From: an uncultured Collinsella sp.
Lineage (GTDB): Bacteria; Actinomycetota; Coriobacteriia; Coriobacteriales; Coriobacteriaceae
DNA length: 54,755 bases
NCBI GenBank assembly: GCA_900544645.1
Contig: UQWG01000008.1
Coordinates: 1 to 54,755, forward strand
Direction: 5' to 3'
In this document: positions 16,389-26,458 of the stretch, one piece after another
How the letters are laid out: the number at the start of each line of letters is the position of its first letter
Numbering within the stretch: the stretch's first letter is position 1
Position numbers and translations under genes: made by a program
Notes under the pieces: model-generated
Seen by the model: only the letters and a program-made list of their open reading frames with translations
What the model was told of the DNA's origin: nothing
The model's database searches: none

Positions 16389-18065
16389 ATGGCTGATTCT
16401 ATGTTCCACCAGCCCGTTATGGGTCGTCGCGCCTTTGTTGGCGGCACCCTCGCTGCGAGCTCCATGGCTTTTCTTGCCGCATGCGGCAAGAAGGGCGGCG
16501 ACACTTCCGGTTCTGAGTCCGGTTCGACGCTGAACTTCTACATCAACAACCCGGTCTGCATCGACCCCTACAATGTCCAGGAGGACCAGGGCACTCAGGT
16601 CGAGTACCAGCTCTTTGACGCTCTGACCTCTTATGACGCAGAGAAGGGCGAGATCGTTCCGCTGGCTTGCGAGTCCTTCGAGGCCAACGACGACGCCACC
16701 GAGTTTACCTTCAAGATCAAGAAGGCCAAGTTCCACAACGGTGACGACGTTACCTCCAAGTCCTTCAAGCTCGGTTGGGAGCGTCTGGTCAACACCAAGT
16801 CGGCCATCGCTACCGAGTATGGCCCTTCCGAGGTCTCCTATCACCTTTCCATGGTCGAGGGCTATGACGATCTGCTTGCCGGTAACGCCACCGAGCTCAG
16901 CGGTGTTACCTGCCCCGACGATGAGACCCTCGTTGTCAAGCTGTCTTCCGCTTACGCCGACTTCCCCTTCGTCGCCTCTCACCCGGCTCTGGCCCCGGTT
17001 CCCGAGTGCGCCGAGTCCGATGCCAAGAGCTTCTATCTTGCACCGGTCGGTAACGGCCCGTTCATGATGGACGGCAAGTGGGAGGATGGTCAGGAGATCA
17101 ACCTCAAGAAGTTCGACGATTACTATGGCGACAAGGCCAAGATCGATGGCATCCACTTCCAGGTCATCAAGGACATGGAGACCGCTTACAAGGAGTTCCA
17201 GGCCGGTAACCTCGACGTCTGCGACGTTCCCGTTGCTCAGATCGACGCCGCCAAGAAGGATCGCGGCGTGTCCAAGGACGGCTACACCATGGGTGACGGC
17301 GAGCGCATGCTGCTCGGCTCCGAGCCTTCCACCTACTACCTGACCTGCAACAACACGGCCGAGCCGTTCAACAACGCCGACCTGCGCAGGGGTATCTCCC
17401 TGGCCATCAACCGTGAGGCCATCTGCAAGACTATCTTCAAGGGTACCCGTACCCCCGCCGACGGCATTGTTCCTCCGGGCATCGATGGCTACAAGGAGGG
17501 CGCATGGGAGTTCTGCGCCTACGACGTCGACAAGGCTAACGAGTACCTCGACAAGGTTGCTCCCGCTGGCGCTAACGGCGATCGTGGCATTAACGTGACC
17601 CTTTCCTACAACCAGGATGGTGGCCACAAGGAGATCATGGAGTCCATCATCGGTGACCTCGCCAAGGTTGGCGTTACCGCTGTCTCCGATACCCCTGAGT
17701 GGTCTGCCTTGCTCGAGCAGTACCAGAACTTTAACTATCAGTTCGGTCGTCTGGGTTGGATTGCCGACTACCCGATTATGGACAACTTCCTGTATCCGCT
17801 GTTCCACTCCGACTCCCTCGGTGGCGACAACCGCTCCGGTTACAACAACCCCGAGTTCGACGCCAAGGTCAACGAGGCTCGCACCACGGTTGACGACGAA
17901 GAGCGCGTTGCTAAGATGCAGGAGGCCGACGCTATGGTCGCTGCCGACTGCCCGGTCATCCCGGTGATGTTCTACACGCACACCATCGTCGGCTCCGATC
18001 GCATCAAGCACCTCTATGTCGATCCGCAGAAGCACGCCGAGCTGGGTACCGCTGAGCTCGCCTAA
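16389..18065 (+). CDS. oppA: oligopeptide-binding lipoprotein (SBP family 5)
   Basis: A 558-residue extracytoplasmic solute-binding protein. The N-terminus has twin arginines (GRRAFVGG, Arg13-Arg14), a hydrophobic stretch and the lipobox LAAC with Cys32, so it is probably a lipoprotein, possibly exported by Tat. The mature part has family-5 features: YQLFDALTSYDAEKGEIVPLACESFE, FKIKKAKFHNGDDVTSKSFKLGWERL, NADLRRGISLAINREAI and LGWIADYPIMDNFLYPLF. It binds peptides for the downstream OppBCDF complex. The start follows AAGGAGG with 5-nt spacing. Confidence 0.92.
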   Translation: MADSMFHQPVMGRRAFVGGTLAASSMAFLAACGKKGGDTSGSESGSTLNFYINNPVCIDPYNVQEDQGTQVEYQLFDALTSYDAEKGEIVPLACESFEANDDATEFTFKIKKAKFHNGDDVTSKSFKLGWERLVNTKSAIATEYGPSEVSYHLSMVEGYDDLLAGNATELSGVTCPDDETLVVKLSSAYADFPFVASHPALAPVPECAESDAKSFYLAPVGNGPFMMDGKWEDGQEINLKKFDDYYGDKAKIDGIHFQVIKDMETAYKEFQAGNLDVCDVPVAQIDAAKKDRGVSKDGYTMGDGERMLLGSEPSTYYLTCNNTAEPFNNADLRRGISLAINREAICKTIFKGTRTPADGIVPPGIDGYKEGAWEFCAYDVDKANEYLDKVAPAGANGDRGINVTLSYNQDGGHKEIMESIIGDLAKVGVTAVSDTPEWSALLEQYQNFNYQFGRLGWIADYPIMDNFLYPLFHSDSLGGDNRSGYNNPEFDAKVNEARTTVDDEERVAKMQEADAMVAADCPVIPVMFYTHTIVGSDRIKHLYVDPQKHAELGTAELA

Positions 18066-18162
18066 GAGTTTGCAGCTTCCGTGAGGGTCAAGTATTTACG
18101 TAGACCTCATGGGAAACATACAGTTCTCCCTAACCTGGGGTAAACTGGCTGATGGTAATTTT

Positions 18163-18193
18163 GGGATGCCGGTCTGGCGATCGGCATCCCATT
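18163..18193 (+). terminator. hairpin between oppA and oppB
   Basis: GGGATGCCG (18163-18171) pairs with CGGCATCCC (18182-18190), followed by ATTT. A hairpin here is well placed to give partial termination so that the binding protein is made in excess over the membrane complex. Confidence 0.65.
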
Positions 18194-18221
18194 TAGGTTA
18201 ATCCCTAGATAGGGGAGTGGT

Positions 18222-19259
18222 ATGGGTAAGTACATCGTTAAACGTGTGCTTCAGTTCATCCCGGTATTTTTGGGCGTTACGCTGATTCTGTTCGCCCTTC
18301 AGAATATCGTGCCGGGAGATCCGATCAAGCTGATCGGTGGAGACAAGGCTCTGTCCCCCGAGGTGGAGCTTCAGCTTCGCGTCCGCTATCACCTGGTCCA
18401 GTCGGACGAGGACGGCAACGCGATCCTTGACGAGAACGGCGACCCCGTTCAAACGTCGCTCGTGGACCGTTACTTGTATTACATGAACGGCCTGCTTCAT
18501 GGCGATCTGGGCAATTCGTATCAGCGCAAGCTGCCGGTTACGGAAATTTTTGCCCAGAAGTATCCGTATACGGTCAAACTTGCCGCGTGCGCCATCGTGC
18601 TCGAGGCAATCATGGGTATCGGTGCGGGTATCATTTCGGCGGTAAAGCGTTATTCCTTCTGGGATATTTTGGTAACGCTCACCACGTCGATCCTCGTTGC
18701 GGTCCCGGCCTTCTGGCTCGGTATGTTGCTGCAGCTGTTCTTTGGCGTCATCCTCAAGGACGCTACGGGCGGTGCAATCTCCATGCCGATCTCGGGTGCC
18801 GGCGGTTCCAGCTCTCAGTATCAGGATTGGATGCACTATGTGCTTCCGACCATTACGCTGGCTTCGGTTTCGACCGCTTATGCCGCCCGCATTATGCGCT
18901 CGCAGCTGCTTGACGTCATGAACCAGGATTACATCCGTACGGCAAAGGCCAAGGGTCTCTCCAATCGCGCGATCATCGTCAAGCATGCGCTTAAGAATGC
19001 ACTCATCCCCGTCGTTACCTATATTGGTGTCGACTTTGGTGGCATGCTTTCGGGCGCCATCCTGACCGAGACGGTCTTTAACTGGCCCGGTATCGGCTAT
19101 GAGGTCTATCGCGCCATTAGCATGCGTGACTGGCCCATCGTTATGGGCGGCGTTACGCTCATCGTCGTCGTCGTCATGGTGATCAACCTGCTCGTCGACA
19201 TTAGCTATGCATTCCTCGACCCGCGCATCCGCCTTGGCGGTCCGTCGGATAAGGCCTAA
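18222..19259 (+). CDS. oppB: oligopeptide ABC transporter permease
   Basis: A 345-residue permease. It begins with the N-terminal helix (VLQFIPVFLGVTLILFALQNIVPGDPIKLI), then a periplasmic region of unusual length containing DEDGNAILDENGDPVQTS (about residues 65-85), then five helices with the EAA loop DYIRTAKAKGLSNRAIIVKHALKNALIPV. The C-terminal LLVDISYAFLDPRIRL is typical of OppB. It forms the transmembrane channel with OppC. Confidence 0.93.
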   Translation: MGKYIVKRVLQFIPVFLGVTLILFALQNIVPGDPIKLIGGDKALSPEVELQLRVRYHLVQSDEDGNAILDENGDPVQTSLVDRYLYYMNGLLHGDLGNSYQRKLPVTEIFAQKYPYTVKLAACAIVLEAIMGIGAGIISAVKRYSFWDILVTLTTSILVAVPAFWLGMLLQLFFGVILKDATGGAISMPISGAGGSSSQYQDWMHYVLPTITLASVSTAYAARIMRSQLLDVMNQDYIRTAKAKGLSNRAIIVKHALKNALIPVVTYIGVDFGGMLSGAILTETVFNWPGIGYEVYRAISMRDWPIVMGGVTLIVVVVMVINLLVDISYAFLDPRIRLGGPSDKA

Positions 19260-19273
19260 GGGAGGTACGTCTC

Positions 19274-20209
19274 ATGCAGGAAACTGATTCTCAGTCTCAG
19301 GAGCAGGCTACCGCCACCAAGGCCGCATCTGCTCCCGCGAAGTCCCGCACGCTGTGGGGCGACGCTTTTAAGCGTCTTCGTAAGAACAAACTCGCCGTTA
19401 TCGGTGTCTGTTGGATCATCATCGTCGTTGTGGTTGCCCTGACCGCAGATCTGTGGGCTAAGCCCTGGCTCGGTTCTCCGACGGCTTCCGACTCGACCAC
19501 CATGGCCGAGACGTCGCTGCTGGCTCCGTGTGCAGAGCACCCGTTTGGCACCGACGCCCTTGGTCGCGACATTCTCGTCCGCGTTATCTACGGTGCGCGC
19601 GTTTCGCTGTCTGTCGGAATTATGGCCACCGCGATTTCCACGCTGATCGGTCTGGTCATGGGTGCTCTGGCCGGTTTCTACGGCGGCATCTGGGATACGA
19701 TCATCATGCGCTGTGCGGACATCTTCCTGGCGTTCCCGTACGTGCTGTTCGTTGTCGCCATGATCGCCGTTATCGGCCGCGGTCTTCAGAACGTCTTTAT
19801 CGCCATCGGTATTCTCGGCTGGCCTTCGATTGCGCGCGTCTTCCGCTCTGCGATCTTGACCGTCAAGGAAAACGACTATGTTGATGCTGCGCGCGCGATG
19901 GGTGCATCTGATGCTCGTATCGTCGTGCGTCACATCTTCCCGAACTCCGTCGCCTCCATCGTGGTCTACGCGACCATGAACATTGGTGGCGCCATCCTGA
20001 CCGAGTCTGCTCTGTCCTTCCTCGGCATGGGCGTTATTCCGCCTACGCCTTCGTGGGGCTCCATGATTCAGGACGGTCAGCAGTATCTGCTGACTGCTCC
20101 CTGGATGATGATCATGCCCGGTCTGGCAATTCTCTCGACGGTGCTCGCCTTCACCCTGCTGGGTGACGGTTTGCGCGACGCCCTCGACGTCAAGATGAAG
20201 GACGCATAA
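19274..20209 (+). CDS. oppC: oligopeptide ABC transporter permease
   Basis: A 311-residue permease with a cytoplasmic N-terminal tail of about 35 residues rich in Gln/Thr/Ala, the OppC_N helix, the motif HPFGTDALGRDILVRVIYGARVSL and an EAA loop NDYVDAARAMGASDARIVVRHIFPNSV. GGGAGG precedes the ATG by a suitable distance, and oppB ends 14 nt earlier. Confidence 0.93.
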   Translation: MQETDSQSQEQATATKAASAPAKSRTLWGDAFKRLRKNKLAVIGVCWIIIVVVVALTADLWAKPWLGSPTASDSTTMAETSLLAPCAEHPFGTDALGRDILVRVIYGARVSLSVGIMATAISTLIGLVMGALAGFYGGIWDTIIMRCADIFLAFPYVLFVVAMIAVIGRGLQNVFIAIGILGWPSIARVFRSAILTVKENDYVDAARAMGASDARIVVRHIFPNSVASIVVYATMNIGGAILTESALSFLGMGVIPPTPSWGSMIQDGQQYLLTAPWMMIMPGLAILSTVLAFTLLGDGLRDALDVKMKDA

Positions 20210-20211
20210 GG

Positions 20212-21302
20212 ATGAAGAAGAACAAGAACTATGTGGACCTGAAGGACCAGCCGGTTCCCGAGGGCCAGCATCTGCTCGAGGTCGATGACCTAAAGATGTA
20301 TTTCCACACCGAGGATGGCGTCGTTCGCGCTGTCGACGGTGTCTCCTACACGCTCGATCGCGGCGAGACCCTGGGCGTCGTCGGTGAGTCCGGCTCCGGT
20401 AAGTCCGTGACCGCCATGACCATCATGGGCCTTATCTCGATGCCTCCGGGAAAGATCGAGGGCGGCGACGTTCGCTATCGCGGTCGTTCTATCCTCGAGA
20501 TGACCGAGGAAGAGATGCAGCACATTCGCGGTAACGATATCGCGATGATCTTCCAGGATCCTATGACCTCCTTGAACCCGGTCTATAAGATCGGCAAGCA
20601 GGTAGGCGAGGGTCTTCGTCTGCACCGTGGCTACTCCAAGCAGGAGGCGCTCAAGCGAGCCACCGAGCTTTTGGACCTCGTTGGCATTCCCGAGCCCGAG
20701 AAGCGCGTCAATGAGTATCCGCACCAGTTCTCTGGCGGTATGCGTCAGCGCGTCATGATCGCTATGGCTCTTGCCTGCGACCCCGATATTCTGATTGCCG
20801 ACGAGCCCACGACTGCCTTGGACGTTACCATTCAGGCTCAGATTATTGAGCTTATGCAGGAAATGCAGGAGAAGAACGGCAACGCCATCATCATGATCAC
20901 CCATGACCTGGGCGTTGTCGCCGATATGGCTGACAAGATCATGGTTATGTACGCCGGCCGTCCCGTCGAGTTCGGTACTGCTGAGGAAATCTTCTACGAG
21001 AGCCGCCACCCCTACACCTGGGGCCTTATCCGCTCCATCCCGGAGCAGGCCATCGAAGAGAAGAAGCCTCTTACGCCGATTCACGGCAACCCGCCTTCGC
21101 TCATGAACCTGCCTGAGGGCTGCGTCTTCTCTCCTCGCTGCCCCTATGCGACGGACAAGTGCCGCAAGCAGCGCCCCGAGCGCGTTGTCACCGAGTCTGG
21201 TCATTACTCTGCGTGCCACTACTCCGGTGACCCCGAGTTCCTCAAGAACGCTCCTGAGACGTCCCGTACGCGCAAGGATTCCAAGAAGGGAGGCGAGGCG
21301 TA

Positions 21303-21303
<1 letters not shown>
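20212..21303 (+). CDS. oppD: oligopeptide ABC transporter ATP-binding protein
   Basis: A 363-residue ATPase. Walker A is GESGSGKSVT, the Q-loop IFQDPMTSLNPVY, the signature FSGGMRQRVMIAMAL and Walker B ILIADEPTTALD. The oligopeptide C-terminal domain has a CVFSPRCPYATDKCRKQRPE cysteine motif, which can bind an Fe-S cluster or metal in this subfamily. Its stop codon overlaps the oppF start (TAATG). Confidence 0.94.
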
Positions 21304-22331
<1,028 letters not shown>

Positions 22332-22347
22332 TCGGTTGTTATCGTCC

Positions 22348-22474
22348 GGGCCCGCCCTGAAGTTACTTTTCAGAACGTCCTCGGACATGCAAGAAACCCC
22401 CGCTGCGCACTTCGTGCGGCGGGGGTTTCTTGCGTCCTGCGGAGTGTTCTGAAAAGTAACTTCAGGGCGGGCCC
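22348..22474 (+). repeat. palindromic element A1 (two-tier stem, conserved internal loop)
   Basis: The outer arms 22348-22376 and 22446-22474 are perfect 29-bp complements. An inner 15-bp perfect stem joins 22389-22403 and 22419-22433, capped by CGCAC-TTC-GTGCG. Between the tiers the unpaired strands contain GTCCTCGGACATGC (5' side) and CTGCGGAGTG (3' side). Elements at 22655-22779, 31717-31855 and 32034-32117 share this plan. It lies just after oppF and may also act as its terminator. Confidence 0.8.
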
Positions 22475-22539
22475 TGCGGCAACTCGGCAGGGGGAGTGCG
22501 ATTCCTCGATCGCTCACTTAATCTAATAGGAAAGTTAGT

Positions 22540-22594
22540 GAGGCCGGAGCTTTAGCTCCGGCCTCCCCATATAAGGGCTCGGCAAAGCCGAGCC
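22540..22594 (+). repeat. two adjacent short perfect hairpins
   Basis: GAGGCCGGAGC-TTTA-GCTCCGGCCTC (22540-22565, 11-bp stem) is followed by GGCTCGGC-AAA-GCCGAGCC (22576-22594, 8-bp stem). Neither has a T-run. They lie between elements A1 and A2 in a gene-free stretch (22332-22923). Confidence 0.6.
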
Positions 22595-22654
22595 ACCAAA
22601 TATATATCAGCCCCAGAACATGTTTGAGAACTGTGTCCGGAGTACATACTCCTA

Positions 22655-22779
22655 GGGCCGGAATGAGGTTGCTTTCCAACGCATTCCGCAGGGGGCGGCA
22701 TTATTTTGTAGCGCGAAGCGCGGAGCAAAATAATGCCGCATGCCCGAGGACGCGTTGGAAAGCAACCTCATTCCGGCCC
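22655..22779 (-). repeat. palindromic element A2 (reverse orientation to A1)
   Basis: The outer 28-bp perfect arms are 22655-22682 and 22752-22779. The inner 14-bp perfect stem is 22695-22708 with 22726-22739, and the apex has GCGC-GAA-GCGC. Read on the minus strand the internal loop shows GTCCTCGGGCATGC on the 5' side and CTGCGGAATG on the 3' side, nearly identical to A1. The arms share only the general GARGTTRCTTT pattern and the inner stems are unrelated. Confidence 0.8.
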
Positions 22780-22816
22780 GAACAGGTCAGTTTACCTGCG
22801 CATTTACAAATTCGTA

Positions 22817-22866
22817 AACTTTTTTGAAAAAAGTGCTTGCACAGTTCTCGAATCATAGGTTATTAT
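22817..22866 (+). promoter_or_regulatory. tRNA-Leu promoter with conserved upstream A/T dyad
   Basis: ACTTTTTTGAAAAAAGT immediately precedes the -35 (TTGCAC, 22837-22842); an 18-nt spacer leads to TATTAT (22861-22866). The same upstream box occurs before the tRNA genes at 26349 and 28695. Confidence 0.75.
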
Positions 22867-22923
22867 CTTCCTCGTTGAACGCGCGGGTCCAACAAAACGA
22901 ACCGTGAATCAACAACATAGCAT

Positions 22924-23013
22924 GTCGGAGTGGCGGAATTGGCAGACGCGCTAGCTTGAGGTGCTAGTGACCGCTTTTTGGTCATGCGGGTTCAAGTCCC
23001 GCCTCCGACACCA
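22924..23013 (+). tRNA. tRNA-Leu (anticodon GAG)
   Basis: The acceptor pair is GTCGGAG / CTCCGAC, with a D-arm GGCGGAATTGGCAGACGC and anticodon arm CTAGC-TTGAGGT-GCTAG giving anticodon GAG. A long variable arm (TGACCGCTTTTTGGTCA) as in class II tRNAs, T-loop GGTTCAAGTCC, and an encoded CCA are present. Confidence 0.95.
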
Positions 23014-23023
23014 TCGCATTTGA

Positions 23024-23046
23024 GAAGCCTCTTCGGAGGCTTTTTT
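23024..23046 (+). terminator. terminator after tRNA-Leu
   Basis: AAGCCTC-TTCG-GAGGCTT with a UUCG tetraloop, followed by a T-run. Confidence 0.9.
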
Positions 23047-23072
23047 GTTACCGATAGACGGTGGGGTCCACG

Positions 23073-25418
23073 ATGGAAACGCTTGAACGCAACGAGTGGG
23101 CAGACGTTGCCCAACTAGTCGAGATCACGAGCGATGCTGTCATCATCTGTGAGCTCGACGGAACCATTCTGCATGTGAATAATCGCTTACTTGGTTTGAT
23201 GTGCGAGGAACGCGCCGACGTCATCGGTGGAGATGTTAAAGACGTCCTGTACTCGTCCGCTTTTGAACGTGCGACGGAACATCGTCTGCCATTTGAAACT
23301 GATGGCTCCGAGAACGAACTGATGCTCAAGCTGAGTGACGGCTCCTTTATCCCCGTCTTGGTTCGTGCGGGCTCCGTAACGCCTCCACGCATCTTTGGGC
23401 GCCGCGCGCCACGTGTCCTGGTGGCGCTCCATAGCATCGAAGAACAGTATTCGCACGACCGCCAGCTCAAGCGTGCGCTTTCGGAGCTTAGAGTGGCGAA
23501 CAAGCGCCTCTCTGGCACGCTCTCGGTCATTATGAGCACTGTGGGCTCCGATGAGTTGCCCAGCCTACTTGATACCGTTTTGAACCAGCTTGTAGGAACG
23601 CTCGATGCTTCGGGTGCCGCTATCTATTTTTCTGAGAGCGGCGGTTTTAAACTTCGCGGTGTTTCCAAGGAGCTGTACGACAGCTACCTGCCTGAGTTTT
23701 TGCCGTATGGTGCTGGCATTCCGACGTATGTTCTTCGTGAGTCGCGTGCCTGTCGCTTGTCGATTCAACAGGACCTTGAGGGTGATAAGGCCGCCTCCGG
23801 TATGTTTATGGACTTGGACAATCGTTCTAAGCACCTGTTGCGCATGCAGGATATGCCTCCGTACCGCAGCGAGATCTGTCTTCCCGTTTTTTACGGTACG
23901 CAGATTCTTGGCGTGCTGGAAGTTGGTTGGAAACGCCCTCAGGCACCGCTCGCCTATGACGTTAATGTGCTCGAGGTTATTTGCGATTACCTGTCTATCC
24001 AGCTGGTCGGCATGGCATCGAGCCTTCGCTCCCGTCGCACGGCCGAGCTTGGCCGCTCGCTCAATGTCTTGCGTGATGAGTTGTTTACCTTTCTAGACGA
24101 TTCCGCCGCGGCAACCCAGGCGGTATCGTCCGAGATCTGCAATATGCTTAACTGCCATTTTTGCCCTGTTGAGTATGACGCCAGTCTGGATTCCTACGTC
24201 ATAGATTTTGAAGGCGGCAGTCGCGTTGCTTTGCCGGACGATCCCGAGAAGCTTTTCTTTTCCACGACGGCGCCAGCGGCACGTCTGGGGGCTGGCCCTG
24301 ATGGCTTTGAGGCATCTGTTTTGGGCGGTACGAGTGCCGAGGACCTTAAACACGTCCGTATAACTCGCGTTGACGAATCGATGCCTATGGGAGGCTGGCT
24401 TAGGGCGCATGGTCTGCCTTGTCAAGGTCTCTACGTCGACTCCGGCATCGAGGCGGGGCGCCCGCGCTCTGAGGGTGATGGCAAGCACAGTAACGACGCG
24501 ATTGTTCCTGCTTCTGTTGCGAAGAGCCCGACGACGCGCGCGCTGCTGCTTCGTGATGGTAGCCAAGAGCCGATTGATGATCTTGAATATGACTACTTGG
24601 TGCACTTGGCGCATGACTTTGAACTGATCTACGAAGGCGAATCTCAAAAGCGCGAGGAGCGCCATATCGCTCAGACCCTTCAGATCGGCATGAGAAATTC
24701 CCTGGGGGATGTTCCGGGTATCGCAACCGATTCGGTGTACCTGTCGGCCACGAACTCGGCGTTGGTCGGCGGCGATTTCTATACGCTCATCCGTCTTCCC
24801 GACGACTGCGCCGTCATGATTTTGGGCGATGTGTCTGGCAAAGGCATTGAGGCTGCATCGATGTCCGCGCTCGTCAAGACGGCCCTGACGGCATATGCCT
24901 GGGAGGGCGCTGGACCGGCCCGCATGGCACGCTCCCTTAACAGCATGCTCATGGGCTTCTCGAGGGTCGAGACGTTCGTGACGGCCTTTATCGCCAAGAT
25001 TGACCTTAAAGCCGGACGCGCAACGTATTGTTCGGCGGGCCATCCTCCGACCATGGTCATCAGGCCAGAGTTGATGCCGCTGGGTGGCGGCGAGGCCCGT
25101 GGGGGAGAGGTCGAGCTGCTTGGATGCCAATCGGGCGTAATCGGTGCCTTTGAGAGCATGGTGTACGAGACGGGAGTGTTTACGTTCGCTCCTGGCGACA
25201 TGCTCTTCATGTATACGGATGGAACGATTGAGGCCCGCGACCGCACCGGAGCGTTCTTTGGCGAGCAGCGCCTTCGTGACCTTCTGCTCTCTGTCTCGGG
25301 TGAGGGCGTATCGGGAATCTGCGGCAAGGTCTTGGGCGAGCTTGACCGATTTACCGAATCGGCGCTGGACGATGACATTGCATTGGTGTCCCTTGAGTTT
25401 TTACGGGGTCGTTCATAG
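23073..25418 (+). CDS. PAS-GAF-PP2C serine phosphatase (RsbU/SpoIIE-type)
   Basis: A 781-residue signalling phosphatase, apparently cytoplasmic. Residues about 14-120 form a PAS domain (ITSDAVIICELDGTILHVNNRLLGLM). A short helical linker (HDRQLKRALSELRVANKRLSG) leads to a GAF domain, about 155-315. A poorly recognisable region lies at about 320-540. The C-terminal PP2C/SpoIIE domain (about 545-781) has VGGDFYTLI with metal-binding Asp568, MILGDVSGKGIEAASMSALVK, YTDGTIEARD and the terminal Asp cluster LDDDIALVS. It probably dephosphorylates a STAS-domain antagonist; the next gene encodes one fused to its kinase. The start follows GGTGGGG. Confidence 0.85.
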   Translation: METLERNEWADVAQLVEITSDAVIICELDGTILHVNNRLLGLMCEERADVIGGDVKDVLYSSAFERATEHRLPFETDGSENELMLKLSDGSFIPVLVRAGSVTPPRIFGRRAPRVLVALHSIEEQYSHDRQLKRALSELRVANKRLSGTLSVIMSTVGSDELPSLLDTVLNQLVGTLDASGAAIYFSESGGFKLRGVSKELYDSYLPEFLPYGAGIPTYVLRESRACRLSIQQDLEGDKAASGMFMDLDNRSKHLLRMQDMPPYRSEICLPVFYGTQILGVLEVGWKRPQAPLAYDVNVLEVICDYLSIQLVGMASSLRSRRTAELGRSLNVLRDELFTFLDDSAAATQAVSSEICNMLNCHFCPVEYDASLDSYVIDFEGGSRVALPDDPEKLFFSTTAPAARLGAGPDGFEASVLGGTSAEDLKHVRITRVDESMPMGGWLRAHGLPCQGLYVDSGIEAGRPRSEGDGKHSNDAIVPASVAKSPTTRALLLRDGSQEPIDDLEYDYLVHLAHDFELIYEGESQKREERHIAQTLQIGMRNSLGDVPGIATDSVYLSATNSALVGGDFYTLIRLPDDCAVMILGDVSGKGIEAASMSALVKTALTAYAWEGAGPARMARSLNSMLMGFSRVETFVTAFIAKIDLKAGRATYCSAGHPPTMVIRPELMPLGGGEARGGEVELLGCQSGVIGAFESMVYETGVFTFAPGDMLFMYTDGTIEARDRTGAFFGEQRLRDLLLSVSGEGVSGICGKVLGELDRFTESALDDDIALVSLEFLRGRS

Positions 25419-25496
25419 ACGACGCTGGGCGGGCTGAATCCGTACGGTTGGGGAAACGAATGCATCGAGTGGGCTTTTTTGGGGAACCATGGTCGT

Positions 25497-26243
25497 ATGA
25501 ATGAGTGGAATGACATAGCGGTTTTGACGCCACCAGGCGATATCGACATCGCCACGGTGCCTGCGCTGCGTCGGCGGCTGGATGCTTTGATTGGCCGCGG
25601 CGTGCGTCGTGTCGTCATCAACTGTCAGACTGTTAGCTTTATCGATTCGACGGGCTTGGCATTCCTGCTTACGCGCGCTCGTGAGCTCATGAGGCGAGAA
25701 GGCCTGCTTTCGCTCGTCAATGCATCAGGTGAAGTTGTTCGCTTTTTGGAGATTGCTCGTCTTGTCGATATCCTTCATGTCGCGGGGCCGGCACGGGAGT
25801 CTATTCCCGCCATTCCGGTGGGGGAGCTGCCTCGCTGGAGTAAGAGCGTCGAGGTCCGTCAGGGTATCGAGAATCTTCCATACTACCGACATCGCATCGC
25901 CGAACTCCTTGAATCGCTTCCGTTGCGCCGTGACGAGCGCTACGATGTCGCATTGGCGTCGGGGGAGGCGCTGGGTAATGCCTATGACCATGCGGGCGGT
26001 ATCGGGTGCGTCCTGACGGTTCAGGCCTATGGCGATCGCGTTGTGGTTGAGGTGCTTGATCGAGGTGTCGGCTATTCTATCGATGAAACGAGCGAACCGG
26101 TCGCATCTGAGGAGCGTGGCCGTGGCATCAAGCTTATGCGTATGCTCGTCGATAACGTGGAGGTTGCTCGTCGTACGGACGGCGCCGGCACGCGCGTGCA
26201 GATGGTGAAGCTGTTTAGCGGAGCGCTGGAATCGTGTGCCTAG
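25497..26243 (+). CDS. STAS-HATPase fusion (anti-sigma antagonist fused to anti-sigma kinase)
   Basis: A 248-residue protein. Residues 1-100 are a STAS domain (AVLTPPGDIDIATVPALRRRL), with the phosphorylatable serine position Ser51 in FIDSTGLAF. Residues about 125-245 are an RsbW/SpoIIAB-type HATPase_c domain: N-box GEALGNAYDH with Glu157 and Asn161, G1 box LDRGVGYSI and G2 box ERGRGIKLMRML. These are normally two proteins, antagonist and kinase, of a partner-switching switch. Here they share one chain, directly downstream of the likely phosphatase (79-nt gap). No sigma factor is adjacent. ATG 25497 follows GGGGAACC; an in-frame TTG upstream is less likely. Confidence 0.85.
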   Translation: MNEWNDIAVLTPPGDIDIATVPALRRRLDALIGRGVRRVVINCQTVSFIDSTGLAFLLTRARELMRREGLLSLVNASGEVVRFLEIARLVDILHVAGPARESIPAIPVGELPRWSKSVEVRQGIENLPYYRHRIAELLESLPLRRDERYDVALASGEALGNAYDHAGGIGCVLTVQAYGDRVVVEVLDRGVGYSIDETSEPVASEERGRGIKLMRMLVDNVEVARRTDGAGTRVQMVKLFSGALESCA

Positions 26244-26288
26244 CCAATCGCTTTAGCGCGTTTAGCTACTAAGAACATGCGGCAGACA

Positions 26289-26336
26289 AGTTTTTTGAAA
26301 AAAGTACTTGCGTCTTTTGGACAACTCGCGTAAATT
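26289..26336 (+). promoter_or_regulatory. promoter of the tRNA-Gly/Cys/Gly unit
   Basis: The A/T dyad TTTTTTGAAAAAAGT precedes TTGCGT (26308-26313); a 17-nt spacer leads to TAAATT (26331-26336). The first tRNA starts 12 nt later. Confidence 0.75.
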
Positions 26337-26348
26337 AATAACCCGCAA

Positions 26349-26424
26349 GCGGACATGGCTCAGTTGGTAGAGCACAACCTTGCCAAGGTTGGGGTCGCGG
26401 GTTCGAGCCCCGTTGTCCGCTCCA
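26349..26424 (+). tRNA. tRNA-Gly (anticodon GCC), copy 1
   Basis: The acceptor is GCGGACA / TGTCCGC, the anticodon arm CAACC-TTGCCAA-GGTTG, with T-loop GGTTCGAGCCC and an encoded CCA. The mature sequence is identical at 26575 and 28695. Confidence 0.95.
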
Positions 26425-26433
26425 TTGCATTTC

Positions 26434-26457
26434 CGGACCGTTTAGGCGGTCCTTTTT
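26434..26457 (+). terminator. hairpin between tRNA-Gly and tRNA-Cys
   Basis: GGACCG-TTTAGG-CGGTCC followed by TTTTT. It directly abuts the tRNA-Cys 5' end, so it may reduce downstream expression or be read through. Confidence 0.7.
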
Positions 26458-26458
26458 C

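Noticed and set aside
22348..22779. A CRISPR array or insertion-sequence ends
   Set aside because: The repeats are long palindromes, not short direct repeats with spacers, and no transposase or cas gene is present nearby.
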